Positions 1 through 7,085 are shown, numbered from the stretch's first letter. The stretch: DNA of 7,831 bases from Planctomycetaceae bacterium (GCA_023258825.1 JALQWE010000160.1:1-7831), one strand, 5' to 3'. The notes: generated by a model from the letters alone, not told the origin. Made by a program: numbers and translations.

Positions 1-1264
1 CGTCAGCAGCGGTGACCGCCTGAGGCTCAGTCGCATCCACGATGGAATTGTTGTTCAGGTCAAAGTAAACAGGCCAGCCAGACAACGGCAATTCTGTAGC
101 ACCGAAAACTCCGTTGCCATCCACGTCATTCCACAGCGTACCAGCGATCGATCCCAACAGCGGTTGCAGATTGAAAAAGTCGGCAACACTTGTCCCGGCA
201 CGCACAACCAGAGTTGAAACTGATTGTGGACGTCCTTCTGACGTAATAAATCCGGCCGGCAGAATCTCCGCCACCTGGTACACGCCTGTCCGAATGTCCA
301 CAAAGGAATAATTTCCAGCGACATCAGTGAGTCGCAGTGGCTCTGCTGCATCCTGCACACCATTGGCATTCAGGTCGACAAAAACCGTCTGACCGGACAG
401 CGGGACTTCTGTTGTCCCGCGCAAGCCGTCCCCATTGATGTCATTCCAGACAGTGCCCTGTATCGTTCCCACTTGTGGAATCCAGTTGGGAAACGTCGCC
501 GTTCCGCTACCGCCGGCGACAAGACTGACAGTACGAAAGTTCGGCGCATTCTGCAGTGGAAACAGACCACCAGCGGTTGTGCGATAACCACCCACCGGAA
601 TCTGGTAAATATTCAGAGTCCCGGCAGGCACCGTCGCCAGCACATAATCCCCGTCGGCATTCGTCACTGTCGTCGGCTCTCCCGCCGTCAACAATCCATC
701 ACGATTGGTGTCTGCAAAAATCGTCCAACCGGAGATACCACCTTCGCCAACATCCTTTACACCGTTTTCATTAAAATCGTCGAACACTGTCCCCGTGACC
801 CGCCCCGTCGTTATCGGCGCTGTGACCAGCGGAAAGTCAGCCGTTACCGCTCGTCGGTCACGTACTGTGACTGTCAGTACATTCGTGCGGCCGGTCAATG
901 GGGTGTAACCCGGTTGCATAACCACAACAACACGCTTTGCTCCGGCGACGAGGCCAGCCATCAGATATTTCCCGGCCGGATCCGTCGTGGTAAACGTCTC
1001 ACCAGCGTTCAACAGATTGTCCGCATTGGCATCAACAAAGACCGTCCAACCTGCCAGGCTGCGGTCTCCCACGTCGTTGATGGCATTGCGGTTTACGTCA
1101 TTGTAAACCTGGCCGCTGATGTCCCCCACCAGCAACTGCCGCTGCTCAAGACGTTCCACCATTCCTGCCGATCGTCGCAAACGTCTGCGAACACTCCGCT
1201 GTTCTCCGGAGTCCCCGATCAGTTTTTTCAGAAGGCGAGTGATCGGATTTTTCTGAGTTGACAT
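1..1264 (-). CDS. Partial SdrD B-like repeat surface protein with LEPRxLL-like N-terminus
   Basis: N-terminal 421 residues of a larger protein; the frame is open from the ATG at 1264-1262 to the left edge, so the C-terminus is missing. Residues 1-36 are basic (KNPITRLLKKLI, RSVRRRLRRSAG) with no hydrophobic signal-peptide core. ERLEQRQLL (37-45) then resembles the planctomycete LEPRxLL motif. From residue 48 come three full units and part of a fourth, 105-112 residues apart, each opening like (I/V)xGxV(Y/F/W)(N/D)D (ND, DD, ND, ND at 55, 162, 274, 379). This is the SdrD/Cna B-type beta-sandwich fold. Each unit carries acidic loops such as DTNRDGLLTAGE (185-196), probably calcium-binding. By family analogy it is an exported structural or adhesive protein; export is inferred. 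The chosen ATG has AGGA nine bases upstream. An in-frame ATG at 1297-1295, with AGGG six bases upstream, would add 11 residues. Substrate and partner are unknown. Confidence 0.9.
   Translation of the reverse strand, partial: MSTQKNPITRLLKKLIGDSGEQRSVRRRLRRSAGMVERLEQRQLLVGDISGQVYNDVNRNAINDVGDRSLAGWTVFVDANADNLLNAGETFTTTDPAGKYLMAGLVAGAKRVVVVMQPGYTPLTGRTNVLTVTVRDRRAVTADFPLVTAPITTGRVTGTVFDDFNENGVKDVGEGGISGWTIFADTNRDGLLTAGEPTTVTNADGDYVLATVPAGTLNIYQIPVGGYRTTAGGLFPLQNAPNFRTVSLVAGGSGTATFPNWIPQVGTIQGTVWNDINGDGLRGTTEVPLSGQTVFVDLNANGVQDAAEPLRLTDVAGNYSFVDIRTGVYQVAEILPAGFITSEGRPQSVSTLVVRAGTSVADFFNLQPLLGSIAGTLWNDVDGNGVFGATELPLSGWPVYFDLNNNSIVDATEPQAVTAAD
2..1123 (-). repeat. Four SdrD B-type protein repeat units (last one cut)
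   Basis: Within the gene, the unit boundaries by residue are about 48-153 (806-1123), 154-265 (470-805), 266-370 (155-469) and 371 to the edge (2-154). Each unit has an opening acidic loop (for example DDFNENGVKDVGE in unit 2), then (L/I)(S/A)GxxV(F/Y), a second acidic loop (for example DLNANGVQDAAE in unit 3), and in units 1-3 a (D/N)xxGxY turn. The DNA copies have diverged clearly, so these are old protein-level repeats rather than recent DNA tandem duplications. Confidence 0.85.
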
Positions 1265-1436
1265 GGCTGCTGTTCCTGATGGTCTGAAGAGAGACATGTT
1301 AGGCCCTGCCAGCCAGAGTTGCTGACAGTGGCCCAACCGAATGAGCTTCCGGCAACGAACGAAAAATGGCAACGCGGCTCGCGGCCGTGTCGCCAATGCG
1401 TTCACTGGCAGAACGAAACGGATTGCACAGGCTCAA

Positions 1437-1480
1437 CAGTGTTGCCCCCACCGAACGCCTGGGACTATGCGGCAACACTG
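1437..1480. repeat. Perfect 10-bp inverted repeat
   Basis: CAGTGTTGCC at 1437-1446 is the exact reverse complement of GGCAACACTG at 1471-1480, with 24 bases between. Pairing stops at both ends with C-C and A-A mismatches. No T-run follows the stem on either strand, so it does not look like an intrinsic terminator. It lies about 170 bases upstream of the repeat-protein start and could be a leader hairpin of that transcript or a protein-binding site; function unknown. Confidence 0.6.
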
Positions 1481-1840
1481 ACTGCAAACTGTCTCAAATT
1501 ATGAAAGGAGACGAATAGATCTGTGAAAAAGTTTCTTCCAAAGCTGCGTGTCGGGTGATGCGACATCGCCCCGCCTCGACAGGGAGAGGTGCCAATGCAG
1601 GTCACGCGGAACGAGTCGAAGCAATGTCGCCACGTCACGACCGACTCCCGGAGCAAAGTGACGGTTGTTTAGTGAGGCGAAGTCGGCAGGGTTGCGAAAA
1701 GTCGCCGCAAGGACCTCATGCAACAGAAAACGAAGTCAGCAACATCGCTGCCAAAAATCGGTCAAATCGAAAGGCAGTTCCCAGCGACCGACTTATCGGA
1801 AAAGACAAGTTTGTCCGAAATTGACGTCATTTCAGACCGA

Positions 1841-1870
1841 TTGACAAAGCGATCTCGCCAATCAGATAAA
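1841..1870 (+). promoter_or_regulatory. Possible sigma-70-type promoter for the symporter
   Basis: A perfect -35 hexamer TTGACA (1841-1846) is followed after 18 bases by GATAAA (1865-1870), which matches four of six positions of the -10 consensus. It sits in an AT-richer patch. If used, the leader before the symporter GTG would be roughly 315 bases, which is long. TTGACT at 2091-2096 is closer but lacks a good -10. This is a weak assignment from consensus matching only. Confidence 0.25.
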
Positions 1871-2181
1871 TTTCTCTTGAAAAATCGCGGTTGCTCGCAA
1901 AGTCCGCAGTGTCTCAAATCCTGTACAAGCCGCCGGGATCCCATGGGGTTCCCTGTTCAGAAAGCTGAGCGCACGGTGTATGCTGTCCGCAACATCTGCC
2001 CCCATTTTCACCACACGCCCGGATCTCGCAGCCCGTGCGGGACTCCGACAGCCATCCTCGGACAGAATCGAAATTCGGGGCCGATTCCTGTTGACTTCGC
2101 AGAGCATCGGTTTTTGAAACAGCGGCTTAGAACACTCCGGGACGTGGACAGCCAGGTCATCCGGAATTCTCTTTGATTGGC

Positions 2182-2186
2182 AGGAG
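2182..2186 (+). promoter_or_regulatory. Ribosome binding site deciding the GTG start of the symporter
   Basis: AGGAG lies six bases before the GTG at 2193 and twelve before the in-frame ATG at 2199. The spacing favours the GTG start, which adds only Met-Pro to the protein. Confidence 0.7.
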
Positions 2187-2192
2187 TTTACC

Positions 2193-3797
2193 GTGCCCAT
2201 GGAAACAAATGTTCCGGCGGAGTGTTCCGAAGACGTACCTAACTCGGGGCCCGCGGCACGCTGGCTGTTGTCCGGACTACTGCTGCTGGCGATTGTGCTA
2301 TTGATCCTGCCCACGCCACAAGGCATGACCGCACAAGCGCATCGACTGATCTCCGTGGCCGCGTTGATGGCGGGGTTGTGGATGACACAGGCCATTCCCA
2401 TGGCGGCCACCAGTCTCCTGCCACTGGTCCTGTTTCCACTGATGGGCATCGCGACGGCAAAAGACACCGCCAAATCGTTTATGGAGGACAGTCTGTTTCT
2501 GTACCTGGGAGGCATGTTGATTGCCCTTGGCATTGAACGCTGGCACCTGCATCGTCGCATTGCCCTTGGGATCGTGTCACTCGTCGGCGTCAGCCCTCGT
2601 CGAATGGTCCTCGGCTTTTCCCTCGCGACGTTTTTTCTGTCCATGTGGATCAGCAACACAGCCACAACCATGATGATGCTGCCCATCGGCCTTGCGATGC
2701 TGAAAGTCGTTGAAGAGGAAGATGCAGAATCCGGGCGCATCCGCTCGCAGCAACTGGCCGTGCCTCTGCTGCTCGTGCTGGCGTATGCATCCACTTTGGG
2801 TGGCATGGCGACACTCGTGGGTAGCCCAACGAATAGTGTGGCCATTGGTATCTACCGTCGGCAGCGTCCCGACGCCCCGGATATTTTCTTTTCCGAGTGG
2901 CTGCTGGCCTGCGGTCCGCTCGCGCTCTTCTATCTCGCCGTCGTCGTACTCAGTCTGATGTGGAAACTGCCGGGATCAGGTCCCCAGGACGAACAGCTTC
3001 GGAAAGTCCTGGCGCAGCGACTGCGTGCCCTGGGACCAATGTCGGTTGCAGAACGTCGGATGAGCTGGATCTTCGTGGCCACCGCATGCCTGTGGATCCT
3101 GCGTGAGCCTCTGGTGATCGGACAGGTAATCATCTTTGCCGGCTGGCAAGCCTGGTTCGCCCGTCTGATCGGATGGTTCTGCGCGGATCCGGAACTGCCC
3201 GAAAAACTGGCCGCGCGCGGAGCCATCTCCGATGCCACCGTCGCCATTGGCATGTCCGTACTGATGTTCGTGATGCCATCCGGGCAGCAGGCCCGCCCGG
3301 AGCGTTCCATTCCCCTGATGGACTGGAACACGGCTGTTCGTCTGCCCTGGGATATGATCCTGCTATTCGGCGGCGGCTTTGCTCTGGCCTCTGCCTTTGA
3401 AAGCACAAAACTGGCTGAGTGGATCGCACACTCGCTGCAGGAACCACTCAGCGATCAACCGCCATGGATCGTTGTGGCGGTGATCTGTTTGATTCTGGTG
3501 ATGCTGACAGAACTCACCAGCAACGTCGCCACAGTAAATGCCATCCTCCCCGCGCTGCTCGCGCTCGCCGCGCCCCTGCAACTGGATCCTCGAATGCTGT
3601 TGGTGCCAGCCACCCTGGCCTCCAGTGCCGGCTTCATGCTTCCAGTGGGGACACCTCCCAACGCCATTGTGTTCAGCACCGGTCGGATCCCGGCAACGGA
3701 AATGGCACGCCGAGGCCTGCTGTTGAACCTTGTGGGAATTCCGATTCTGACGATCGGGACCTGGCTGCTGATTCGCCCCATTCTGGGGATTCCCTGA
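2193..3797 (+). CDS. DASS/SLC13-family sodium-coupled anion symporter
   Basis: A 534-residue polytopic inner-membrane protein of the divalent anion:sodium symporter family (Na_sulph_symp/CitMHS type; VcINDY and SLC13 relatives). It should import di- or tricarboxylates, or sulfate, with sodium. About 11 or more hydrophobic segments are visible, starting near residue 24 and ending near 532, with a polar loop at about 259-290. The first substrate/sodium motif is SNTATT (154-159), followed by GSPTN (210-214). The second half repeats this with TSNVAT (442-447) and the C-terminal signature SSAGFMLPVGTPPNAIV (477-493), which fits the PROSITE sodium:sulfate symporter pattern. The second SNT is SNV here. 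The length is normal and no break is seen. GTG start chosen from the AGGAG spacing. Aconitase lies 359 bases downstream in the same direction, which makes a TCA-cycle carboxylate a reasonable guess; the substrate cannot be read from the sequence. Confidence 0.95.
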   Translation: MPMETNVPAECSEDVPNSGPAARWLLSGLLLLAIVLLILPTPQGMTAQAHRLISVAALMAGLWMTQAIPMAATSLLPLVLFPLMGIATAKDTAKSFMEDSLFLYLGGMLIALGIERWHLHRRIALGIVSLVGVSPRRMVLGFSLATFFLSMWISNTATTMMMLPIGLAMLKVVEEEDAESGRIRSQQLAVPLLLVLAYASTLGGMATLVGSPTNSVAIGIYRRQRPDAPDIFFSEWLLACGPLALFYLAVVVLSLMWKLPGSGPQDEQLRKVLAQRLRALGPMSVAERRMSWIFVATACLWILREPLVIGQVIIFAGWQAWFARLIGWFCADPELPEKLAARGAISDATVAIGMSVLMFVMPSGQQARPERSIPLMDWNTAVRLPWDMILLFGGGFALASAFESTKLAEWIAHSLQEPLSDQPPWIVVAVICLILVMLTELTSNVATVNAILPALLALAAPLQLDPRMLLVPATLASSAGFMLPVGTPPNAIVFSTGRIPATEMARRGLLLNLVGIPILTIGTWLLIRPILGIP

Positions 3798-3832
3798 GTG
3801 GCCTGCGTGAAACGTCAGCCGCAGGCTCGGCC

Positions 3833-3869
3833 CACTGCTTCGACCAACGGCAGTTCAACCGAAGCAGTG
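3833..3869. repeat. Perfect 10-bp inverted repeat after the symporter
   Basis: CACTGCTTCG (3833-3842) pairs exactly with CGAAGCAGTG (3860-3869) across a 17-base loop, 35 bases after the symporter stop. No T-run follows directly. It lies 21 bases before a second hairpin that does look like a terminator, so it may protect the mRNA 3' end or form part of a two-hairpin termination region. Confidence 0.6.
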
Positions 3870-3890
3870 CAATCGCGCTGATTTCAATCA

Positions 3891-3917
3891 AAAACCGGGC
3901 TTTTTCGGCCCGATTTT
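3891..3917 (+). terminator. Likely intrinsic terminator of the symporter
   Basis: AAAA, then CGGGC (3896-3900), a 7-base loop (TTTTTCG), GCCCG (3908-3912) and TTTT (3914-3917). The GC stem is five pairs, extended after one C/A mismatch by four A-T pairs. The T-run is short, so it may be leaky; an alternative pairing of CCGGG (3895-3899) with CCCGG (3918-3922) is also possible. It separates the symporter from the aconitase gene. Confidence 0.55.
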
Positions 3918-4031
3918 CCCGGATTTTCTCGCCCGTTCGCCCGTCACCACGCTGCAATTGCGGGAGATCTGCCGTTTTCTACAATCCGCTCGGGCAGAAG
4001 AACCCGCTTTCCGTCGAATGTTGCAATTCTC

Positions 4032-4148
4032 ATGTTAGAATGGCAGGTTCGTGGACGCTGGATCCAGGCCGCCGACTTCCCCAGGCTGGCCCTTCACCCG
4101 GTCAAACTTTCCCAGGTCGAATTCCCCGTTTTCTTCAGAACTTCCTGA
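4032..4148 (+). other. 38-codon leader ORF directly upstream of aconitase (doubtful)
   Basis: ATG at 4032 opens a 38-residue frame beginning MLEWQVRGRWIQ and ending FFRTS, with TGA at 4146-4148, eight bases before the aconitase ATG and in a different frame. The peptide has no recognisable domain or signal. No Shine-Dalgarno site precedes it. If the -10 at 4036-4041 is real, transcripts from it would lack this start. It could be a regulatory upstream ORF, a small protein or chance; I cannot decide from sequence. Confidence 0.2.
4033..4041 (+). promoter_or_regulatory. Possible extended -10 promoter of aconitase
   Basis: TGTTAGAAT fits the extended -10 form TGnTATAAT with one mismatch in the hexamer. 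No convincing -35 lies 16-18 bases upstream, which is usual for extended -10 promoters. Transcription would begin near 4048, giving a leader of about 110 bases. The call rests on consensus only, and the site overlaps the start of the small ORF 4032-4148; the two readings compete. Confidence 0.35.
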
Positions 4149-4156
4149 GTCAGCAT

Positions 4157-6826
4157 ATGAGCCCAACCAATCCGTTCGGTGCCGAAGCAACTTTGTCCAC
4201 GTCGTCCGGAAATGTCCGGTACTTCCGCCTGCGAAAGCTGGTCGAAGACGGCATCGGAGAAATCGAAACGCTTCCGTACTCCATCCGGGTCCTGCTCGAA
4301 GCCTGTCTGCGCAACGTCGACAACTTCGTGGTGACGGCTGATGATGTCAACAACCTCGCTAACTGGAATGCCGCGAAGCCCGCCGAAATTGAAGTTCCCT
4401 TCAAGCCGGGACGTGTCGTGCTGCAGGACTTCACCGGCGTCCCCGCTGTCGTTGACCTCGCCGCTCTCCGCAGTGCTATGGTTCGCATGGGCGGCGATCC
4501 AAAGAAAATCAACCCGCTCGTCCCCTGCGATCTCGTCATTGACCACAGCGTGCAGGTTGACGAATTTGCCAGTCGCTTCGCTCTGCAGCGCAATGTGGAA
4601 ATCGAATTCGAACGCAATATCGAACGCTACCAGTTCCTCCGCTGGGGCCAGAAGGCCTTCAATAACTTCCGCGTCATTCCGCCCGCCACCGGCATCGTGC
4701 ATCAGGTCAATCTCGAGTACCTGGCCAACGTCGTGATGACTACCAACGGTGTCGCCTATCCCGACAGCCTTGTTGGAACCGACAGCCACACCACCATGAT
4801 CAATGGCCTCGGTGTCGTTGGCTGGGGCGTGGGCGGCATCGAAGCCGAAGCCGTGATGCTCGGACAACCGATCTATATGCTCACCCCGGAAGTTGTCGGC
4901 TTCCGACTCACCGGTCAGCTTCCCGAAGGTTCCACCGCAACCGACCTCGTCCTGACCGTCACCCAGATGCTGCGTGCTCATAAGGTCGTCGGCAAGTTTG
5001 TGGAATTCTACGGCCCTGGACTCGATACACTCAGCCTTGCAGACCGTGCAACACTGGCCAATATGGCCCCCGAGTACGGAGCGACCATGGGCTTCTTCCC
5101 CGTCGATGCCGAAACGCTCCGCTATATGGAACGCACCGGACGTCCCAAACACGTGATCGATCTGGTCGAACGCTACTACAAGGAACAGGGCCTGTTCCGC
5201 ACCTCGTCGTCACCGGAACCTCGCTTCACCAGCACTCTGCAACTGAACCTTGCCGATGTCGTCCCGTCGCTTGCCGGCCCACGCCGTCCACAGGACCGCA
5301 TTCTGCTGAAGGACATGCTGCCCGAGTGGAAAAAGGCGATGCCAACCTTCGGCAAGACGCAGTCAGCCGCACCTGTGAAAGTCGAAGACTCACAGTCCCC
5401 GTCAGAAATCACCGACGGTGCTGTGGTTATCGCGGCAATCACCAGCTGTACGAACACCAGCAATCCCAGCGTCATGCTCGCAGCAGGACTGGTCGCCCGC
5501 AATGCCGTTGCCCGCGGGCTGCAGCGTAAACCGTGGGTCAAAAGCAGCCTCGCCCCGGGAAGCCGTGTCGTCACCGAATATCTCCACAAGGCCGGTCTCG
5601 ACAAAGCCCTTGACGAACTCGGCTTCCAGACTGTCGGTTACGGCTGCACAACCTGCATCGGTAACAGCGGTCCACTCCCGGAACCCGTGGCCAAAGCGGT
5701 CACATCCGGTGACTTGATCGCCGCTGCTGTGCTTTCCGGAAATCGCAATTTTGAAGGCCGCGTGAACCCCCTCGTCAAAGCCAATTACCTTGCCAGCCCC
5801 CCGCTGGTGGTCGCCTATGCGATCGCCGGTACCGTCGATATCGACCTCGTCAACCAGCCGATCGGCACCGATCGTCAGGGACAGCCCGTTTACCTCAGAG
5901 ACCTCTGGCCATCCCAGCAGGAAATCGCCGACACCGTGGCCGCCTCCATGACCCCCGAAATGTTCACTGAACAGTACGGTCAGGCCACCCAGGGACCACC
6001 GGAATGGCAGAAAATCACCGGCAGCACCGGTGACCTCTACCAGTGGGATGAACACAGCACCTATGTCCAGGAACCGCCGTTCTTTGTGGATATGCCTGCT
6101 GAACCAGCCCCCATTCAATCCATCGAATCCGCCCGCTGCCTTGTGTCCGTCGGTGATTCCACAACCACTGACCACATCAGCCCGGCCGGTTCCATCAAGG
6201 CCAATAGCCCAGCCGGAAAATACCTGCAGGCTCAGGGTGTCAAACCCGAAGACTTCAATCAGTACGGCGCTCGTCGCGGTAACGACCGTGTTATGACACG
6301 AGGCACGTTTGCCAACATCCGCCTCAAAAACCTGATCGCCCCTGGTACCGAAGGCAGCGTGGCCGTGCACTTCCCCAGCGGTGAGCAGACGTCAATCTAC
6401 GATGCGGCCATGAAGTACCGCGAAGAAGGAACCCCACTTGTCGTTCTCGCCGGTGCCGAATACGGAACCGGCTCCAGCCGCGACTGGGCCGCTAAGGGCA
6501 CCTACCTCCTCGGTATCCGCGCCGTCATCGCTACCAGCTTCGAACGCATCCATCGCTCGAATCTCGTCGGCATGGGAGTTCTCCCGCTGCAGTTCCGCGA
6601 AGGCGAAAGCCGAGAATCCCTCGGTCTCGATGGAACGGAAACCTTCGACATCAGCCTCAATGACAAATTGGCCCCACGACAGGCCGTCGAAGTCATGGCC
6701 CGCAAGCCTGACGGCGAAGTGATTCACTTCGTTACCACTTGCCGGATCGATACCCCCGTCGAAGTCGTCTACTACCGAAACGGCGGAATTCTGCACACCG
6801 TGCTGCGGCAACTGGCGAAATCCTGA
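4157..6826 (+). CDS. acnA: Aconitate hydratase (aconitase A, AcnA/IRP type)
   Basis: Interconverts citrate and isocitrate through cis-aconitate in the cytoplasmic TCA cycle, using a [4Fe-4S] cluster. The 889 residues match the roughly 890 of Escherichia coli AcnA and align with it, as I recall that sequence, along the whole length. Visible landmarks are DFTGVPAVVDLAA (91-103), HQVNLEYL (182-189), GTDSHTTMINGLG (207-219), cluster ligands C431 in SCTNTS and C497/C500 in GYGCTTCIG, SGNRNFEGR (527-535), the swivel-domain motif TTDHISPAGSI (670-680), and GTGSSRDWAAKG (770-781) with the active-site Ser/Arg. No ligand or catalytic residue I know is missing. The frame stays open upstream to 3419, but that stretch overlaps the symporter and does not resemble aconitase. 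ATG 4157 gives a family-like N-terminus despite a weak ribosome site; an in-frame ATG at 4040 would add 39 unrelated residues. A terminator follows at once. Confidence 0.98.
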   Translation: MSPTNPFGAEATLSTSSGNVRYFRLRKLVEDGIGEIETLPYSIRVLLEACLRNVDNFVVTADDVNNLANWNAAKPAEIEVPFKPGRVVLQDFTGVPAVVDLAALRSAMVRMGGDPKKINPLVPCDLVIDHSVQVDEFASRFALQRNVEIEFERNIERYQFLRWGQKAFNNFRVIPPATGIVHQVNLEYLANVVMTTNGVAYPDSLVGTDSHTTMINGLGVVGWGVGGIEAEAVMLGQPIYMLTPEVVGFRLTGQLPEGSTATDLVLTVTQMLRAHKVVGKFVEFYGPGLDTLSLADRATLANMAPEYGATMGFFPVDAETLRYMERTGRPKHVIDLVERYYKEQGLFRTSSSPEPRFTSTLQLNLADVVPSLAGPRRPQDRILLKDMLPEWKKAMPTFGKTQSAAPVKVEDSQSPSEITDGAVVIAAITSCTNTSNPSVMLAAGLVARNAVARGLQRKPWVKSSLAPGSRVVTEYLHKAGLDKALDELGFQTVGYGCTTCIGNSGPLPEPVAKAVTSGDLIAAAVLSGNRNFEGRVNPLVKANYLASPPLVVAYAIAGTVDIDLVNQPIGTDRQGQPVYLRDLWPSQQEIADTVAASMTPEMFTEQYGQATQGPPEWQKITGSTGDLYQWDEHSTYVQEPPFFVDMPAEPAPIQSIESARCLVSVGDSTTTDHISPAGSIKANSPAGKYLQAQGVKPEDFNQYGARRGNDRVMTRGTFANIRLKNLIAPGTEGSVAVHFPSGEQTSIYDAAMKYREEGTPLVVLAGAEYGTGSSRDWAAKGTYLLGIRAVIATSFERIHRSNLVGMGVLPLQFREGESRESLGLDGTETFDISLNDKLAPRQAVEVMARKPDGEVIHFVTTCRIDTPVEVVYYRNGGILHTVLRQLAKS

Positions 6827-6860
6827 TCTCCGTTCGCAACGGCCAGCAACTCCCGACCTC

Positions 6861-6892
6861 AAGCCGGATGGCCTCAAGCCTCCGGCTTTTTT
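6861..6892 (+). terminator. Intrinsic terminator of aconitase
   Basis: AAGCCGGA (6861-6868) pairs perfectly with TCCGGCTT (6881-6888) across a 12-base loop and runs into six Ts (6887-6892), 34 bases after the aconitase stop. A strong Rho-independent terminator. On the minus strand only two Ts follow the stem, so it is not obviously bidirectional. Confidence 0.9.
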
Positions 6893-7085
6893 CGTTCCCG
6901 TCTCAGACCTGTCGCGCCGCGGCAAAAGACAACGCCGGCCCCCTGTACAACTCAGAACCAGCATGAATAGTCTTCAGCCCGCTTGATGGCCGTCAAAGAC
7001 CATGCCCTGCCTGTAGAATCCCCAGGGCCACGACATCGACATCACAAATCATGTCGCTCCGCCGGCCCCCCTGCCACCATTCCAT

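Larger units (their letters stand above)
1265..2192. other. Divergent intergenic region, no supported gene
   Basis: About 0.93 kb separates the minus-strand repeat-protein gene from the plus-strand symporter gene. Open frames occur on both strands (for example plus 1718-2176 and minus 1499-1723). Their translations show no recognisable domain, no repeated pattern and no codon bias like the flanking genes. No tRNA-like or rRNA-like sequence was seen. It must contain the start signals for both flanking genes. The supportable structure is a 10-bp inverted repeat at 1437-1480 and an AT-richer patch at about 1735-1880, listed separately. Confidence 0.6.

Noticed and set aside
473..1261. Plus-strand open frame of 262 codons
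   Set aside because: It lies entirely antisense to the repeat-protein gene; its translation is Arg/Cys/His-rich with no domain pattern, whereas the minus strand gives clear SdrD B units.
1522..1557. AGGAG (1506-1510) followed by GTG and an 11-codon frame (begins VKKFLPK)
   Set aside because: Well-spaced ribosome site, but far too short to support as a gene without conservation data.
1499..1723. Minus-strand open frame of 74 codons in the intergenic region
   Set aside because: No recognisable motif and no convincing ribosome site; length is within chance for this composition.
1718..2176. Plus-strand open frame of 152 codons ending 16 bases before the symporter
   Set aside because: It has AAGGA before its ATG, but codon choice is flat, composition looks random and it covers the palindromic promoter-like patch. 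Kept as non-coding; a conserved homologue would reverse this.
1862..2845. Minus-strand open frame of 327 codons
   Set aside because: Antisense to the symporter over most of its length, with Arg/Ser-rich, motif-free translation; a shadow of the symporter codon bias.
3419..4156. 246-codon upstream extension of the aconitase frame
   Set aside because: It overlaps the symporter and the terminator-like hairpin, and does not resemble aconitase; the family-like N-terminus begins at 4157.
4094..5152. Minus-strand open frame of 352 codons inside aconitase
   Set aside because: Mirror frame created by strong third-position bias; Gly/His/Asp-rich translation without domains. The same applies to minus 5402-6370 and 6392-6964.
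7007..7057. Short inverted repeats GCCCTG/CAGGGC (6 bp) and CGACAT/ATGTCG (6 bp) between the convergent genes
   Set aside because: Stems are only six pairs with 14-base loops and no T-run on the minus strand, so they do not support a terminator for the FtsK-like gene.
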